Assembly: GCA_020832565.1 (NCBI GenBank)
Contig: JAFIEI010000036.1
Coordinates: forward strand, 1-39,412
Direction of reading: 5' to 3'
DNA: 39,412 nt
From: Salinarimonas sp.
Lineage (GTDB): Bacteria > Pseudomonadota > Alphaproteobacteria > Rhizobiales > Beijerinckiaceae
The translations under genes and the position numbers were made by a program. Numbering within the stretch: the stretch's first letter is position 1; every line of letters begins with the position of its first letter. The notes under the pieces were generated by a model that saw only the letters and a program-made list of their open reading frames with translations, made no database searches and was not told the origin of the DNA. Shown here piece after piece: positions 16,454 to 25,134 of this stretch.

Positions 16454-17349
16454 GCGTCAATCCGACCAGCGCCGAGATTGCCGAGAAGGCCGCCACGAAG
16501 ACTGTTTCGGAAACCGTCGAGCCGCAGGGCGCCAGGGCCTTCGAGCCGCCGGCCCAGGAACCGGCGCCGCCGCGACTTTTCGAGGAAGTGCTGCTGGCCG
16601 TCGACAATGTCTCGCTCCGGTTCGGCGGGGTGACCGCTCTGGCGGAAGTCTCCTTCGATATCCGCAAGGGCGAGATTCGCGCCATCATTGGCCCAAACGG
16701 CGCCGGCAAGACCTCGATGCTCAACTGCATCAACGGTTTCTATCATCCCTCAGAGGGCAAGATCACCTTTCGCGGCGAGGCCCGGCGCAAGATGCGCCCC
16801 TACGAGGCCGCTTCCGGCGGGATCGCGCGTACCTTCCAGAACGTGGCCCTGTTCAAGGGAATGTCGACGCTCGACAACATCATGGCCGGGCGCTCGTTGA
16901 AGATGAAGGCGAACCTGTTCTGGCAGATGCTGCGCTTCGGCCCGGCCATGCGCGAAGAGGTCGAGCATCGCCGTGTCGTCGAGGACATCATCGATTTCCT
17001 GCAGATCCAGGCGATCCGCAAGACGCCCGTGGGCAAGCTGCCATACGGCCTGCAGAAACGCGTGGAACTGGGCCGGGCGCTCGCCATGGAGCCGGATCTG
17101 CTGCTCCTCGACGAGCCCATGGCGGGCATGAATCTCGAGGAAAAGGAAGACATGAGCCGCTTCATCCTCGACGTGAACAACCATTTCGGCACCACCATCG
17201 CGCTTATCGAGCACGATATGGGCGTGGTCATGGATCTGTCTGACCGTGTCGTCGTGCTCGATTACGGCCGCAAGATCGCGGACGGCACGCCGCATGAGGT
17301 GAAACGCGACCAGAAGGTCATCGACGCCTATCTCGGCGTGCCGCACTGA
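16450..17349 (+). CDS. Branched-chain amino acid-type ABC transporter ATP-binding protein (LivG-like)
   Basis: 299 residues; ATG at 16450 overlaps the ligase stop. A ~50-residue Ala/Glu/Pro-rich leader, unusual for LivG, precedes the domain. ABC motifs are Walker A GPNGAGKTS (~81-89), Q-loop IARTFQNVALFKGM, the degenerate signature LPYGLQKRVELGRALAMEP, Walker B LLLLDEPMAGMN and switch ALIEHDMGVV. Lack of the usual LSGGQQ, replaced by LPYGLQK, is normal for LivG. It works as one half of the ATPase heterodimer with the LivF-like product at the operon end, and drives the LivH/LivM-like permeases. Confidence 0.93.
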   Translation: MSVNPTSAEIAEKAATKTVSETVEPQGARAFEPPAQEPAPPRLFEEVLLAVDNVSLRFGGVTALAEVSFDIRKGEIRAIIGPNGAGKTSMLNCINGFYHPSEGKITFRGEARRKMRPYEAASGGIARTFQNVALFKGMSTLDNIMAGRSLKMKANLFWQMLRFGPAMREEVEHRRVVEDIIDFLQIQAIRKTPVGKLPYGLQKRVELGRALAMEPDLLLLDEPMAGMNLEEKEDMSRFILDVNNHFGTTIALIEHDMGVVMDLSDRVVVLDYGRKIADGTPHEVKRDQKVIDAYLGVPH

Positions 17350-17385
17350 CGCCTTGGGCCAAAGGGAAAGCCGCGAGAAACGCTC

Positions 17386-18342
17386 ATGAACCTGCTTCAC
17401 CAGATCTTCGTCGAACCCTTCCTCTTCATGGGCGAGGCCCCGGACCTGCTGCTGCAGGTGCTTTGGGAAGGCTTCGTCTCCGGCATTCTCTACGCCCTGA
17501 TCGCGCTCGGCTTCGTGCTGATCTTCAAGGCGTCGGGCGTGTTCAACTTCGCCCAGGGCATCATGGTGGTCTTCGCCGCGCTGACGCTGGTGGGCTTCTA
17601 TGCCATGGGCGTGCCGGCGATTCTCTCGCTTGCTCTTGCGATCGGGGTGATGTTCCTGCTCGCGGTCACGGTGGAGCGGGTGGTCTTGCGACCATTGGTG
17701 AACCAGCCCGACATCATCCTCTTCATGGCCACCTTCGGGATCACCTATTTCCTGATCGGCTTCGGCGAACTGATCTTCGGCGGCGAGCCCAAGCAGATGA
17801 TCACCTCGCAACTGATGCTGCCGGAGGGCCGCACCAATCTCGAGATCGCGGGCGGTTTCGTCACTATCCAGCATATCGATATCGCGGCAGCGGCGATCGC
17901 GGTGGTGATGATCGCCACGCTCGGAATCTTCTTCTCCAAGACCAGGATCGGGCGCGCGCTGCGGGCCGTGGCCGACAGTCACAAGGCGGCGCTCTCAGTC
18001 GGCATCTCGCTCAACCAGATCTGGGTGACCGTCTGGTTTGCCGCCGGCATCGTGGCCCTGGTGACGGGCATCATGTGGGGCGCGCGCTCGGACGTCTCCT
18101 TCGCTTTGCAGATCATCGCCTTCAAGGCCCTGCCGGTGCTGATCCTGGGCGGCTTCACCTCGATTCCCGGGGCGATCGTCGGCGGGCTGATCATCGGTTT
18201 CGGCGAGAAGATCGCCGAGTTCTACTGGGGTCCGCTGGTCGGCGGCGGCATCGAGAGCTGGTTTGCCTACATCATCGCCCTGATATTCCTCGTCTTCAGG
18301 CCGCAGGGGCTGTTCGGCGAGAAGATCATCGAACGAATATGA
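17386..18342 (+). CDS. Branched-chain amino acid-type ABC permease (LivH-like)
   Basis: 318 residues from ATG at 17386. About eight to nine hydrophobic helices; the family motif GILYALIALGFVLIFKASGVFNFAQG is seen near the N-terminus, and GGFTSIPGAIVGGLIIGFGE near the C-terminus (the EAA-like contact with the ATPase). It forms the inner-membrane channel with the LivM-like protein. It lies 36 bases after the LivG-like gene. A ~25-residue leader (LLHQIFVEPFLFMGEAPDLL) precedes the first conserved helix. Substrate is probably the carboxylic acid activated by the ligase of the same operon, as Liv-type systems with a ligase gene often import aromatic or fatty acids. Confidence 0.93.
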   Translation: MNLLHQIFVEPFLFMGEAPDLLLQVLWEGFVSGILYALIALGFVLIFKASGVFNFAQGIMVVFAALTLVGFYAMGVPAILSLALAIGVMFLLAVTVERVVLRPLVNQPDIILFMATFGITYFLIGFGELIFGGEPKQMITSQLMLPEGRTNLEIAGGFVTIQHIDIAAAAIAVVMIATLGIFFSKTRIGRALRAVADSHKAALSVGISLNQIWVTVWFAAGIVALVTGIMWGARSDVSFALQIIAFKALPVLILGGFTSIPGAIVGGLIIGFGEKIAEFYWGPLVGGGIESWFAYIIALIFLVFRPQGLFGEKIIERI

Positions 18343-18430
18343 CGCGTGCCGACAGCCGATGAATCGCTTCGAACACGTAAACGGGACGGATCCGGGGACC
18401 GGATAACGAGACCAAGAGGGGAATGGCGCC

Positions 18431-19516
18431 GTGATCTATCGTGAGGCCGGGCAATTCAAATCGAACTATGCCGCAGACATGGCGGTGTTCCCGCTCAGGC
18501 AGGACCGGATCGGCATTTTCGTGATCATCCTGCTGGCCTATTCCATGGCCTATTTCGGCTCGACCTTCATGCTGCAGGCGGTGCTGATCCCGTTCCTGAT
18601 CTTCGCGCTCGCGGCGATCGGCCTGAACATGCTGGTCGGCTATACGGGCCTGCTCTCGCTGGGCACCGGCGCCTTCATGGGCGTGGGCGCCTATGCCTGC
18701 TACAAGCTGATGACGATCTTCCCTGGTGTAAACGTCATCGTCTGGATCTTCGTCTCGGGCTTCTTCGCGGCGGGGATCGGTGTGATCTTCGGCCTGCCAA
18801 GCCTGCGCATCAAGGGTTTTTACCTCGCGGTGGCGACGCTCGCGGCGCAGTTCTTCCTGCAATGGACCTTCAACCGCGTGCCGTGGCTCTACAATTACAA
18901 CGTCTCGGGCGCAATCGAGGCACCCCGGCGCACCCTGTTCGACGTGCATATCGTCGGTGCGGCCGCGACCCCGCAGGCGCGCTATATCGTGGTGCTCACC
19001 ATCGTGATCCTGCTCACCTGGATCGCCTCGAACATCGTGCATGGCCGTATCGGCCGGCAATGGATGGCGATCCGCGACATGGATATCGCCGCCGAACTGA
19101 TGGGGATCCGGCCCTTCAAGGCCAAGCTCATGGCCTTTGCGGTCTCGTCCTATTATTGCGGCGTGGCCGGCGCGATGATGGTGTTCCTCTGGTATGGCGG
19201 CGCGGAATACAACGTCTTCAACATCGAACAATCGTTCCTGATCCTGTTCATGGTGATCATCGGCGGCCTCGGCTCGCTGATCGGATCCTTCTTCGGTGCG
19301 GCGCTGATCTTCATGCTGCCCATCGCCATGGGAGCCTTCCTGCCCGCGATCTTCGCGCCGCTGGGAATCCGCGTCGGCGCCGAGACCATCGAGCATCTGC
19401 GCTTCATGATCCTCGGCGCCATGATCATCTTCTTCCTGATCGTCGAGCCGCACGGTCTCGCGCGGCTGTGGCAGATCGTCAAACAGAAGCTCCGGGTCTG
19501 GCCGTTCCCCTATTAG
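18431..19516 (+). CDS. Branched-chain amino acid-type ABC permease (LivM-like)
   Basis: 361 residues. The only in-frame start with a ribosome site is GTG at 18431 (AGAGGGGA upstream); the ATG at 18423 is out of frame. A polar ~25-residue leader is followed by about nine membrane helices. The LivM hallmark AAIGLNMLVGYTGLLSLGTG is at ~60-80, the cytoplasmic loop GLPSLRIKGFYLAVATLA follows, and later ...RIGRQWMAIRDMDIAAELMG and GGLGSLIGSFFGAAL are present. It partners the LivH-like permease. The gene is 88 bases after livH-like; the gap has no obvious hairpin. Confidence 0.93.
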   Translation: MIYREAGQFKSNYAADMAVFPLRQDRIGIFVIILLAYSMAYFGSTFMLQAVLIPFLIFALAAIGLNMLVGYTGLLSLGTGAFMGVGAYACYKLMTIFPGVNVIVWIFVSGFFAAGIGVIFGLPSLRIKGFYLAVATLAAQFFLQWTFNRVPWLYNYNVSGAIEAPRRTLFDVHIVGAAATPQARYIVVLTIVILLTWIASNIVHGRIGRQWMAIRDMDIAAELMGIRPFKAKLMAFAVSSYYCGVAGAMMVFLWYGGAEYNVFNIEQSFLILFMVIIGGLGSLIGSFFGAALIFMLPIAMGAFLPAIFAPLGIRVGAETIEHLRFMILGAMIIFFLIVEPHGLARLWQIVKQKLRVWPFPY

Positions 19517-19561
19517 GGACGGCCCGATCCACCAAGGAGACGTCACTACAAAACCGAAATC

Positions 19562-19577
19562 GGCCGGTTGACCGGCC
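19562..19577 (+). repeat. Short GC-rich inverted repeat before the Liv binding-protein gene
   Basis: GGCCGG, TTGA, CCGGCC (one further pair possible inside the loop). It lies in the 84-base gap between the LivM-like stop and the binding-protein start, 23 bases ahead of the start. It could be an RNA 5' stabiliser for the binding-protein message, or chance in GC-rich DNA. Confidence 0.45.
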
Positions 19578-19600
19578 ACGACCCTCGGAGGGGAACGCTC

Positions 19601-20923
19601 ATGTCGCTCAGATTATACGGTATCGGCGCCCTTGCCGCTTCCGTCTTCGCCGCTTCTGCGGCGGTGACGGCAGCGCAGGCGCAGGACGGCATCTATGTGC
19701 CGTTGCTCAGCTATCGCACCGGCGCCTTCGCCGGCTCCGGCATTCCGATCGCCGACGGCATGCATGATTATCTCACCATGCTCAACGAGCGCGACGGCGG
19801 TATCGGCGGCGTGCCGCTGATCATCGAGGAATGCGAAACCGGCTACGACACCACGCGCGGCGTGGAATGCTACGAATCGGTGCGCGGCAACAATCCCGTG
19901 GTGATGAACCCCTATTCGACGGGCATTACCCTGCAGCTGATCCCCCGCGCGGCGGTCGACGAGATCCCCGTGCTGTCGATGGCCTACGGCCTCTCGGCGG
20001 CGGCTGACGGCACCACCTTCCCGTGGGTGTTCAACCCGCCGGTCACCTATTGGGACGGCGCATCCGTCTTCATCAAGCACGTCGCCAATGTCGAGGGCGG
20101 TTTCGAGAATCTGGCGGGCAAGACCATCGGCCTGCTCCATCTCGATGCACCCTATGGCCGCGAGCCGATCCCGGTTCTCAACGCGCTCGCCGAAGAACAC
20201 GGCTTCGAGGTCAAGCTCTATCCGGTGCCCGCGCAGGACATGCAGAACCAGTCCTCGGTCTGGCTCAACATCCGCCGCGACCGTCCCGACTGGATCTATC
20301 TGCAGGGCTGGGGCGCGATGAACCCCACCGCCGTGCGCGAAGCGGTCCGCACAAACTTCCCCGTCGATCGCCTGGTCGGCGTCTGGTGGGCCGGCGGTGA
20401 CGAGGATGCCCGTGCCGGCGGTGCTCAGGCAGCAGGTTACAAGTCGCTGAACTTCCACGGCGTGGGTGCCGATTATCCGTTCATGGACGACATCATCACC
20501 TATGTGCATGAACGCGGCCTGTCGCGCTTCCCGCGCGATCGCGTCGGCGACAATCTCTATAACCGCGGCATCTACAACTCGATGCTGATTGCCGAGGCGA
20601 TCCGCACCGCGCAGGAGGTTACCGGCAACGCCATGGTCGACGGCGCCGATGTCCGGCTCGGCCTCGAAGCCATGAACATCACCGAGGAGCGCATCGTCGA
20701 GATGGGCATGGAAGGCTTCATGGCCCCGCTGGCGATCAGCTGCGAAAACCATAGCGGCCACAACGAAGTCTATGTGGCGCAATGGGATGGTGATGCCTGG
20801 ACGCAGGGAACCGACTGGATGTCCCCGCTCACGGAATTCGTGCGGCCCCTGATCGAAGAGGCAGCGCAATCCTATGCGGCGGCCGATGCCGGCTGGCCCG
20901 AGCGCACCGAAGCCTGCCCGTGA
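19601..20923 (+). CDS. Branched-chain amino acid-type ABC substrate-binding protein (LivK/CouP-like)
   Basis: 440 residues from ATG at 19601, with CGGAGGGG upstream; a longer in-frame form lacks a ribosome site. A signal peptide covers residues ~1-27 (GIGALAASVFAASAAV, cleavage after AQA). The mature protein is a type I periplasmic binding fold: YVPLLSYRTGAFAGSGIPIADG, an LNERDGGIGGVPL segment, the YDTTRGVECYE segment and ANVEGGFENLAGKTIGLL. The motif set is of the Peripla_BP_6 family, whose members bind branched amino acids, amides, or aromatic acids. Position after the two permeases and before the second ATPase is standard. High expression relative to neighbours is likely, given flanking hairpins. 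Confidence 0.92.
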   Translation: MSLRLYGIGALAASVFAASAAVTAAQAQDGIYVPLLSYRTGAFAGSGIPIADGMHDYLTMLNERDGGIGGVPLIIEECETGYDTTRGVECYESVRGNNPVVMNPYSTGITLQLIPRAAVDEIPVLSMAYGLSAAADGTTFPWVFNPPVTYWDGASVFIKHVANVEGGFENLAGKTIGLLHLDAPYGREPIPVLNALAEEHGFEVKLYPVPAQDMQNQSSVWLNIRRDRPDWIYLQGWGAMNPTAVREAVRTNFPVDRLVGVWWAGGDEDARAGGAQAAGYKSLNFHGVGADYPFMDDIITYVHERGLSRFPRDRVGDNLYNRGIYNSMLIAEAIRTAQEVTGNAMVDGADVRLGLEAMNITEERIVEMGMEGFMAPLAISCENHSGHNEVYVAQWDGDAWTQGTDWMSPLTEFVRPLIEEAAQSYAAADAGWPERTEACP

Positions 20924-20952
20924 GGCGGGTCATCGCTCACATTCAAGCGAAA

Positions 20953-20978
20953 CGGCGGGGCACCTTCGTGCCCCGCCG
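20953..20978 (+). other. Strong 11-bp hairpin between binding-protein and LivF-like genes
   Basis: CGGCGGGGCAC (20953-20963), loop CTTC, then GTGCCCCGCCG (20968-20978): a perfect stem. It starts 30 bases after the binding-protein stop. No T-run follows, so it is more likely a 3'-end stabiliser or partial terminator than a full terminator. The same arrangement is found after the other binding-protein gene in this window (4486-4510). Confidence 0.7.
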
Positions 20979-21017
20979 GTCCATCCGACCCGAACGCACC
21001 AGCAGGATGATGCCACG

Positions 21018-21875
21018 ATGAGCGCCACGAGCAGCACCGCGCCCAGCCCGACGACGCCCGAAACGGCGGAGAAGGATCTGATCCTGTCGGTCAACAATAT
21101 CGAAGTGATCTATGATCACGTGATCCTGGTCCTGAAGGGCGTCTCGCTCAGCGTGCCGAGGCGGGGCATCGTCGCCATCCTGGGCGCCAACGGCGCCGGC
21201 AAGACCACGACGCTCAAAGCCATCTCCAACCTGCTCCATGCCGAGCGCGGCGAGGTGACCAAGGGCTCGATCGAGTTCGAGGGCGAGCGCATCGAGAACC
21301 TCTCGCCCAACGAACTGGTGCGCCGCGGCTGCATCCAGGTCCTGGAGGGACGCCACTGCTTCGGCCACCTGACCATTGAGGAAAACCTCCTCACCGGCGC
21401 CTTCACCCGCAAGGACGGGTCGGCGGCGATCAAGGAGGATATGGAGAAGGTCTACAATTATTTCCCGCGCCTGCGCGAGCGCCGCACCGCCATGGCGGGC
21501 TACACATCCGGCGGCGAGCAGCAGATGTGCGCCATCGGCCGTGCCCTGATGAGCCGGCCCAAGATGATCCTGCTCGACGAGCCCTCGATGGGCCTGGCGC
21601 CGCAGATCGTGGAGGAGATCTTCGAAATCGTGCAGGATCTCAACGCCAAGGAAGGCGTCTCCTTCCTGCTGGCCGAGCAGAACACCAACATGGCGCTGCG
21701 ATATGCCACCTACGGCTACATTCTCGAGACCGGGCGCGTGGTGATGGACGGCGAAGCCAAGATGCTGCGCGAGAACGAGGATGTGAAGGAATTCTATCTG
21801 GGCATCTCGGAAAGCGGCGCGCGCTCATTCCGCAACGTCAAGACCTACAAGCGCCGTAAGCGCTGGCTTGCCTGA
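21018..21875 (+). CDS. Branched-chain amino acid-type ABC transporter ATP-binding protein (LivF-like)
   Basis: 285 residues from ATG at 21018. A ~20-residue Ser/Thr/Pro leader precedes the domain. Motifs: Walker A GANGAGKTTT, IQVLEGRHCFGHLTIEENL, signature TSGGEQQMCAIGRALMSRP, Walker B MILLDEPSMGLAP and LLAEQNTNMAL with the switch-position Gln typical of LivF. The C-terminus is extended and basic (VKTYKRRKRWLA). It completes the ligase-Liv operon. The next gene is convergent (24-base gap), with no terminator hairpin evident between them. Confidence 0.93.
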   Translation: MSATSSTAPSPTTPETAEKDLILSVNNIEVIYDHVILVLKGVSLSVPRRGIVAILGANGAGKTTTLKAISNLLHAERGEVTKGSIEFEGERIENLSPNELVRRGCIQVLEGRHCFGHLTIEENLLTGAFTRKDGSAAIKEDMEKVYNYFPRLRERRTAMAGYTSGGEQQMCAIGRALMSRPKMILLDEPSMGLAPQIVEEIFEIVQDLNAKEGVSFLLAEQNTNMALRYATYGYILETGRVVMDGEAKMLRENEDVKEFYLGISESGARSFRNVKTYKRRKRWLA

Positions 21876-21899
21876 AGCACACGCCTCCCGGCAATCCGG

Positions 21900-22850
21900 T
21901 CAATGCCCGGCGAGTTCCTGCAACAGCGCCCGGGGAAGCTCGAATACCGTCTCGATCGCCCCGCCGCCGCCCGTGAGGGTGAACCGGAACCGGGCCGGAC
22001 CCTCGATCATGCGCGGCGCATCCGCTATCTCGACGGCGAAGACCATCCGGCCGGCGGAATCCGGCTGCGCTGATTCGGACGGGTCGAGAAACCAGCGGTA
22101 ATCCGGGCCTTCCGCCATCAGCAGGGCATCGTCGGGGGCCTCGACCGTGATTGCGAGCCGGCCGTCATCCGTCGGCGCGTGATCATGGATCGCCAGCCCG
22201 GCATAACGCTCGCCGGGATCGACACGGCGCGGCACCTCGGTAAGGGCCCGGGCGATGCGCGGCGCATGGCTGCCGCTCTGGAGGGCGGGGATGGTGAGCG
22301 CGATATCGGCGAAGGCGGGAATGCAGATATCCTTGCACACGCCGTAGCTGAGATTGATCTCGAGGCTCACCGGCTCCTCCGGATCGCGCGGCGTGATGGT
22401 GAGAGGCAGGATCACCGCATCCTCATAGCCGAAAAAGGTGCCGCTGGCGTCGCGCAGGCGCTTCGGGGCGGGAAACTCCATGGTGAGATCGGCAACGTTC
22501 TGCGAACCCTCCCAGTCGATCTCCGGAGGCAGGCCCGAATCGCCGGCATGGCGCCAATAGGTCTTGTAGCCGTCGGCCAGCTCGATCTCGATACCGGCCA
22601 TGACATTCTCGCCGTCCCCGGCGCCGGCGATCAGGCGCGCCCGGGAGGCATGGCCTTCGTCCCAGGCGGATTCCTGTGCCTGAGCGGCGGTCACGAGACC
22701 GTCGGACACGGCAGGTGCGAGTGCCAGCAGGCTGCCGACCAGCGCGAGGCGCAGGAGCCGCCCCGGTATCGCAAGCGGGCGATCGCTGCGATTCGCACCT
22801 GCAGATGCGGCGCCTTGCGGCAACTGCTCGTGACCCGATACCCTCATCAT
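21900..22850 (-). CDS. Exported DsbD N-domain-like protein (thiol:disulfide interchange domain)
   Basis: 316 residues from ATG at 22850 (a second ATG directly follows). A long signal-type leader (~30-60, [18 protein letters not shown] and cleavage near AQA) is followed by an immunoglobulin-like DsbD-alpha domain: [20 protein letters not shown], then a [10 protein letters not shown] motif with two Cys separated by three residues. The DsbD/ScsB N-domain uses such a Cys pair to pass electrons to periplasmic partners. The membrane and C-terminal thioredoxin parts of DsbD are absent, so this is a stand-alone periplasmic domain of the kind common in Hyphomicrobiales. The partner is unknown and no membrane electron donor is adjacent. 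Function is inferred from fold. Confidence 0.8.
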   Translation of the reverse strand: MMRVSGHEQLPQGAASAGANRSDRPLAIPGRLLRLALVGSLLALAPAVSDGLVTAAQAQESAWDEGHASRARLIAGAGDGENVMAGIEIELADGYKTYWRHAGDSGLPPEIDWEGSQNVADLTMEFPAPKRLRDASGTFFGYEDAVILPLTITPRDPEEPVSLEINLSYGVCKDICIPAFADIALTIPALQSGSHAPRIARALTEVPRRVDPGERYAGLAIHDHAPTDDGRLAITVEAPDDALLMAEGPDYRWFLDPSESAQPDSAGRMVFAVEIADAPRMIEGPARFRFTLTGGGGAIETVFELPRALLQELAGH

Positions 22851-23024
22851 GGCTTACCCCTCACGGCGCGCGGCCTCCGGCGCCTTGCGTTATCGAGACC
22901 TAGCCCCTCGCAACGCTTCCTCCAAGCCCGCTGCGCTCAAGGACGCGTGAGCGGTGATCACAATTCGATGGACAAAAACCGCCGCTTTGGCGATTCTGGG
23001 ACTTGGAAAAAGGATCGTATCGCC

Positions 23025-23627
23025 ATGGCGAAAGATCGGGTCAGCACATTCGACAATCTCGAAGGGCAGTTGCTCATCGCCATGCCCGGCATGACGGATG
23101 AGCGATTCATGCGTGCCGTGATCTATATCTGCGCCCATTCCGCCGACGGGGCGATGGGAATCGTGATCAACAAACCCGCACCGGATCTGCGCCTGCCGGA
23201 TCTTCTGGTGCAACTGGAGATCATCAGCGACGATGATGCGATTCGACTCCCCGGCGCCCTCGACCGCATGCCTGTGCTGATGGGCGGGCCGGTGGAAACG
23301 AGCCGCGGATTCGTGCTGCACTCGCCGGATTACCGGGTCGCGCAATCGACGCTGGCGGTCGACCGGGAGATTTGCCTCACGGCCACCGTCGACATCCTGC
23401 GCGCCATGGCAAGGGGGCAGGGGCCGCGCGAGGCCATGCTCGCGCTCGGCTATGCGGGTTGGAGTGCCGGGCAGCTCGAGAACGAGATTCAACGCAATGG
23501 CTGGTTGAATTGCCCCGCCGACCCGGACGTGGTCTTCGACCATGCTGCCGAGGAAAAATACGAGCGTTCCCTGCGGCTTCTGGGCATCGATCCGGGGCTG
23601 CTCTCGTCATCGGCAGGGCATGCCTGA
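23025..23627 (+). CDS. YqgE/AlgH family protein
   Basis: 200 residues from ATG at 23025, with AAGGA upstream. An ATG at 22968 (MDKNRRFG...) would add 19 residues but has no ribosome site. Conserved segments are [52 protein letters not shown], and near the C-terminus [20 protein letters not shown]. The family (UPF0301) is widespread in proteobacteria; AlgH was linked to alginate regulation in Pseudomonas, but the molecular role is unsettled. It reads away from the divergent DsbD-like gene and converges on a YdcH gene. Confidence 0.93.
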   Translation: MAKDRVSTFDNLEGQLLIAMPGMTDERFMRAVIYICAHSADGAMGIVINKPAPDLRLPDLLVQLEIISDDDAIRLPGALDRMPVLMGGPVETSRGFVLHSPDYRVAQSTLAVDREICLTATVDILRAMARGQGPREAMLALGYAGWSAGQLENEIQRNGWLNCPADPDVVFDHAAEEKYERSLRLLGIDPGLLSSSAGHA

Positions 23628-23684
23628 CGGGCTCGGCGTGGTTTCGCCGGCAGTGGTGTGTCGGACAGGATTACCGGTATCCTC

Positions 23685-23744
23685 CAAACGAAACCGCCGC
23701 AGCACGGATGTGGCGCGGCGGTACAGCCCGTCATGCCTGACGGG
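23685..23744 (-). terminator. Paired hairpins between convergent YqgE and YdcH genes; minus-strand terminator likely
   Basis: Stem 1: ACCGCCGC (23693-23700) with GCGGCGGT (23715-23722). Read leftward it is followed by TTTCGTTT, a fair terminator for the minus-strand YdcH gene whose stop is at 23765. Stem 2: CCCGTCA (23727-23733), loop TGCC, TGACGGG (23738-23744). Neither has a T-run on the plus strand. Confidence 0.5.
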
Positions 23745-23764
23745 GCCTTCATGCAAGAAGAAAG

Positions 23765-23953
23765 TCAGTGGACGGTCACGCCGCCATTGGCTTGTCGGAG
23801 GCGAGAGATCTCGTCCTTGAGCTGGAGTTTCTTGCGCTTGAGTTCCGCGACTTCACGGTCATCCGAGGAAGGTCGGATCTGGGCTTCGTGAAGCGCCTTT
23901 TCCAACGCCTGATGCTTCTTTTCCAACTCGACGAGATGGCTCTGCAGCGACAT
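23765..23953 (-). CDS. YdcH/DUF465 family small coiled-coil protein
   Basis: 62 residues from ATG at 23953, with a clear GGAGGATC ribosome site; the frame is open upstream but without one. The sequence is a heptad-rich helix: SLQSHLVELEKKHQALEKAL, a short DDREV turn, then ELKRKKLQLKDEISRLR. This antiparallel helical hairpin matches DUF465 (YdcH). Function in the family is not established. A second DUF465 gene is divergent from it 175 bases away. Confidence 0.88.
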   Translation of the reverse strand: MSLQSHLVELEKKHQALEKALHEAQIRPSSDDREVAELKRKKLQLKDEISRLRQANGGVTVH

Positions 23954-24042
23954 GTCGGATCCTCCGTTCGTTTGTGCCGACGTCATGATAGTGTCACACG
24001 AAACGTGGCGATTCAAAGATAATCATACCACTCGAATTTGAT

Positions 24043-24056
24043 GAATCCCGGGATTC
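24043..24056. repeat. 14-bp perfect palindrome between the two divergent YdcH genes
   Basis: GAATCCCGGGATTC lies in the 175-base gap separating the two divergent YdcH/DUF465 starts (23953 and 24129). It is centred 80 bases from the right-hand gene and 96 from the left-hand one. It could be a shared operator, or the centre of a cruciform. No family consensus was recognised. Confidence 0.4.
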
Positions 24057-24128
24057 GTGCGGACTGGACGCCTGTCCCTGAAAGGCTTACTGTACGCAAC
24101 GAAACAAGTGGCGCGTCACGGGGCGAAG

Positions 24129-24428
24129 ATGGTCGACGAAGACGAAAATCACCGCGAATTGCGTGACTGCGGCAACGACAATGTCGACAATCTGGTCGCC
24201 GACAACATCGTCTTCTTCGGAGGCCCCCGCGACGAAGAGCGGGTATTGCGCCGTGAACTGGCGCGACTGCGCCAGGAGCATCGCGATCTCGATTCGGCCA
24301 TTGTCGCACTCGAAACGATAAGTGCCGGCGACAAGCTGCAGCTTCAGAGATTGAAGAAGCGCAAGCTGATCTTGCGCGACAAGATCATCGATCTCGAAGA
24401 CCGGATCAATCCCGACATCATCGCCTGA
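24129..24428 (+). CDS. YdcH/DUF465 family coiled-coil protein with acidic N-terminal extension
   Basis: 99 residues from ATG at 24129; an upstream GTG (24057) would add basic shadow-like residues and overlaps the palindrome. An acidic stretch (VDEDENHRELRDCGNDNVDN) precedes two helices: RVLRRELARLRQEHRDLDSA and LQLQRLKKRKLILRDKIIDL. The second contains the LKKRKLxLKDKI-type core of DUF465. The ribosome site is weak (GGGGCGAAG). The stop almost touches the convergent small exported protein gene (2 bases). Role unknown. Confidence 0.78.
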   Translation: MVDEDENHRELRDCGNDNVDNLVADNIVFFGGPRDEERVLRRELARLRQEHRDLDSAIVALETISAGDKLQLQRLKKRKLILRDKIIDLEDRINPDIIA

Positions 24429-24430
24429 TA

Positions 24431-24739
24431 TCAGCGTACGGCCCGCACTGCGTCATCAGCCTCGATCACATAGATGACCGGCTCGGCCACGGGCGCCCGC
24501 CGGATACCCGGGCGAACCGGATCTGCAATGACGATGCGGATCGTCTGGTCGGCGCCGGAATGAACAATTTTTGATTGCTGCGCCACCTGCGGGCCGGTGG
24601 TCACGGTGATTCGGGTCGTATCGGCCTGGGCGGCTGCACCGAATCCGCCGAATGCCGGCACTGCGACAAGCAGCATGGCGGCGCGACGCAGGTTGCGGGT
24701 CGTGCGATGGCAGATCGATACAAAGGGCATGACGCTCAT
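24431..24739 (-). CDS. Small exported protein of unknown function
   Basis: 102 residues from ATG at 24739 (GAGG upstream); MPFVS at 24730 is an alternative. A signal peptide is visible (basic RTTRNLRRA then AAMLLVAVPAFGGFGAAA, cleavage after AQA), leaving a mature ~60-residue chain. The chain is rich in short beta-type segments (TTRITVTTGPQVAQQ, QTIRIVIADPV, EPVIYVIEAD). No family recognised and no cysteines in the mature part. It lies alone between a DUF465 gene and a tRNA. Confidence 0.7.
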   Translation of the reverse strand: MSVMPFVSICHRTTRNLRRAAMLLVAVPAFGGFGAAAQADTTRITVTTGPQVAQQSKIVHSGADQTIRIVIADPVRPGIRRAPVAEPVIYVIEADDAVRAVR

Positions 24740-24999
24740 GGTCGGGGCCTCGGTTCTTCGAAACGTGGTTAACCAAGTGTAAACGCCCGGCGCGCCGGCG
24801 TCAGCCGAAATCGTGCTGTCGTGGATGAGATCATGGAGCCGGAAAGCCATGGAATGATTGCGCCGGGCAATCAAAGGTCGTTCGACTGGTGCGCCGCCCA
24901 AAAACCCCTCCTGCCCGGTCCGGGCCCGCCGGCGCGTGCCGAAGACGCGTATTGCAATTCTTGCATACGAGGCGGAAATCGGGGTATTGGCTTTTTCAT

Positions 25000-25075
25000 G
25001 CCGGTTTAGCTCAGTTGGTAGAGCAACCGCCTTGTAAGCGGTAGGTCGTCAGTTCGAGTCTGACAACCGGCACCA
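25000..25075 (+). tRNA. tRNA-Thr, anticodon TGT
   Basis: 76 bases including an encoded CCA. The acceptor arms GCCGGTT and AACCGGC pair fully. The D-arm (TAGCTCAGTTGGTAGAGCA), anticodon arm ACCGC-CTTGTAA-GCGGT with anticodon TGT, and T-arm (CAGTTCGAGTCTG) are all present. A possible promoter is TTGCAT (24961-24966) with an 18-base spacer to TATTGG (24985-24990), although that would leave almost no leader. Confidence 0.97.
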
Positions 25076-25134
25076 GCATTCCCGCAATGATGTCGCAGTG
25101 GTCGGCTCGGCCCGCTTCGCTATACCCCTGCGCC

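Noticed and set aside
24049-24061. CGGGATTCGTGCG shared with 34121-34133, thought to be a dispersed element
   Set aside because: A 13-base match is expected several times by chance when comparing 39 kb with itself on both strands; the flanks do not match.
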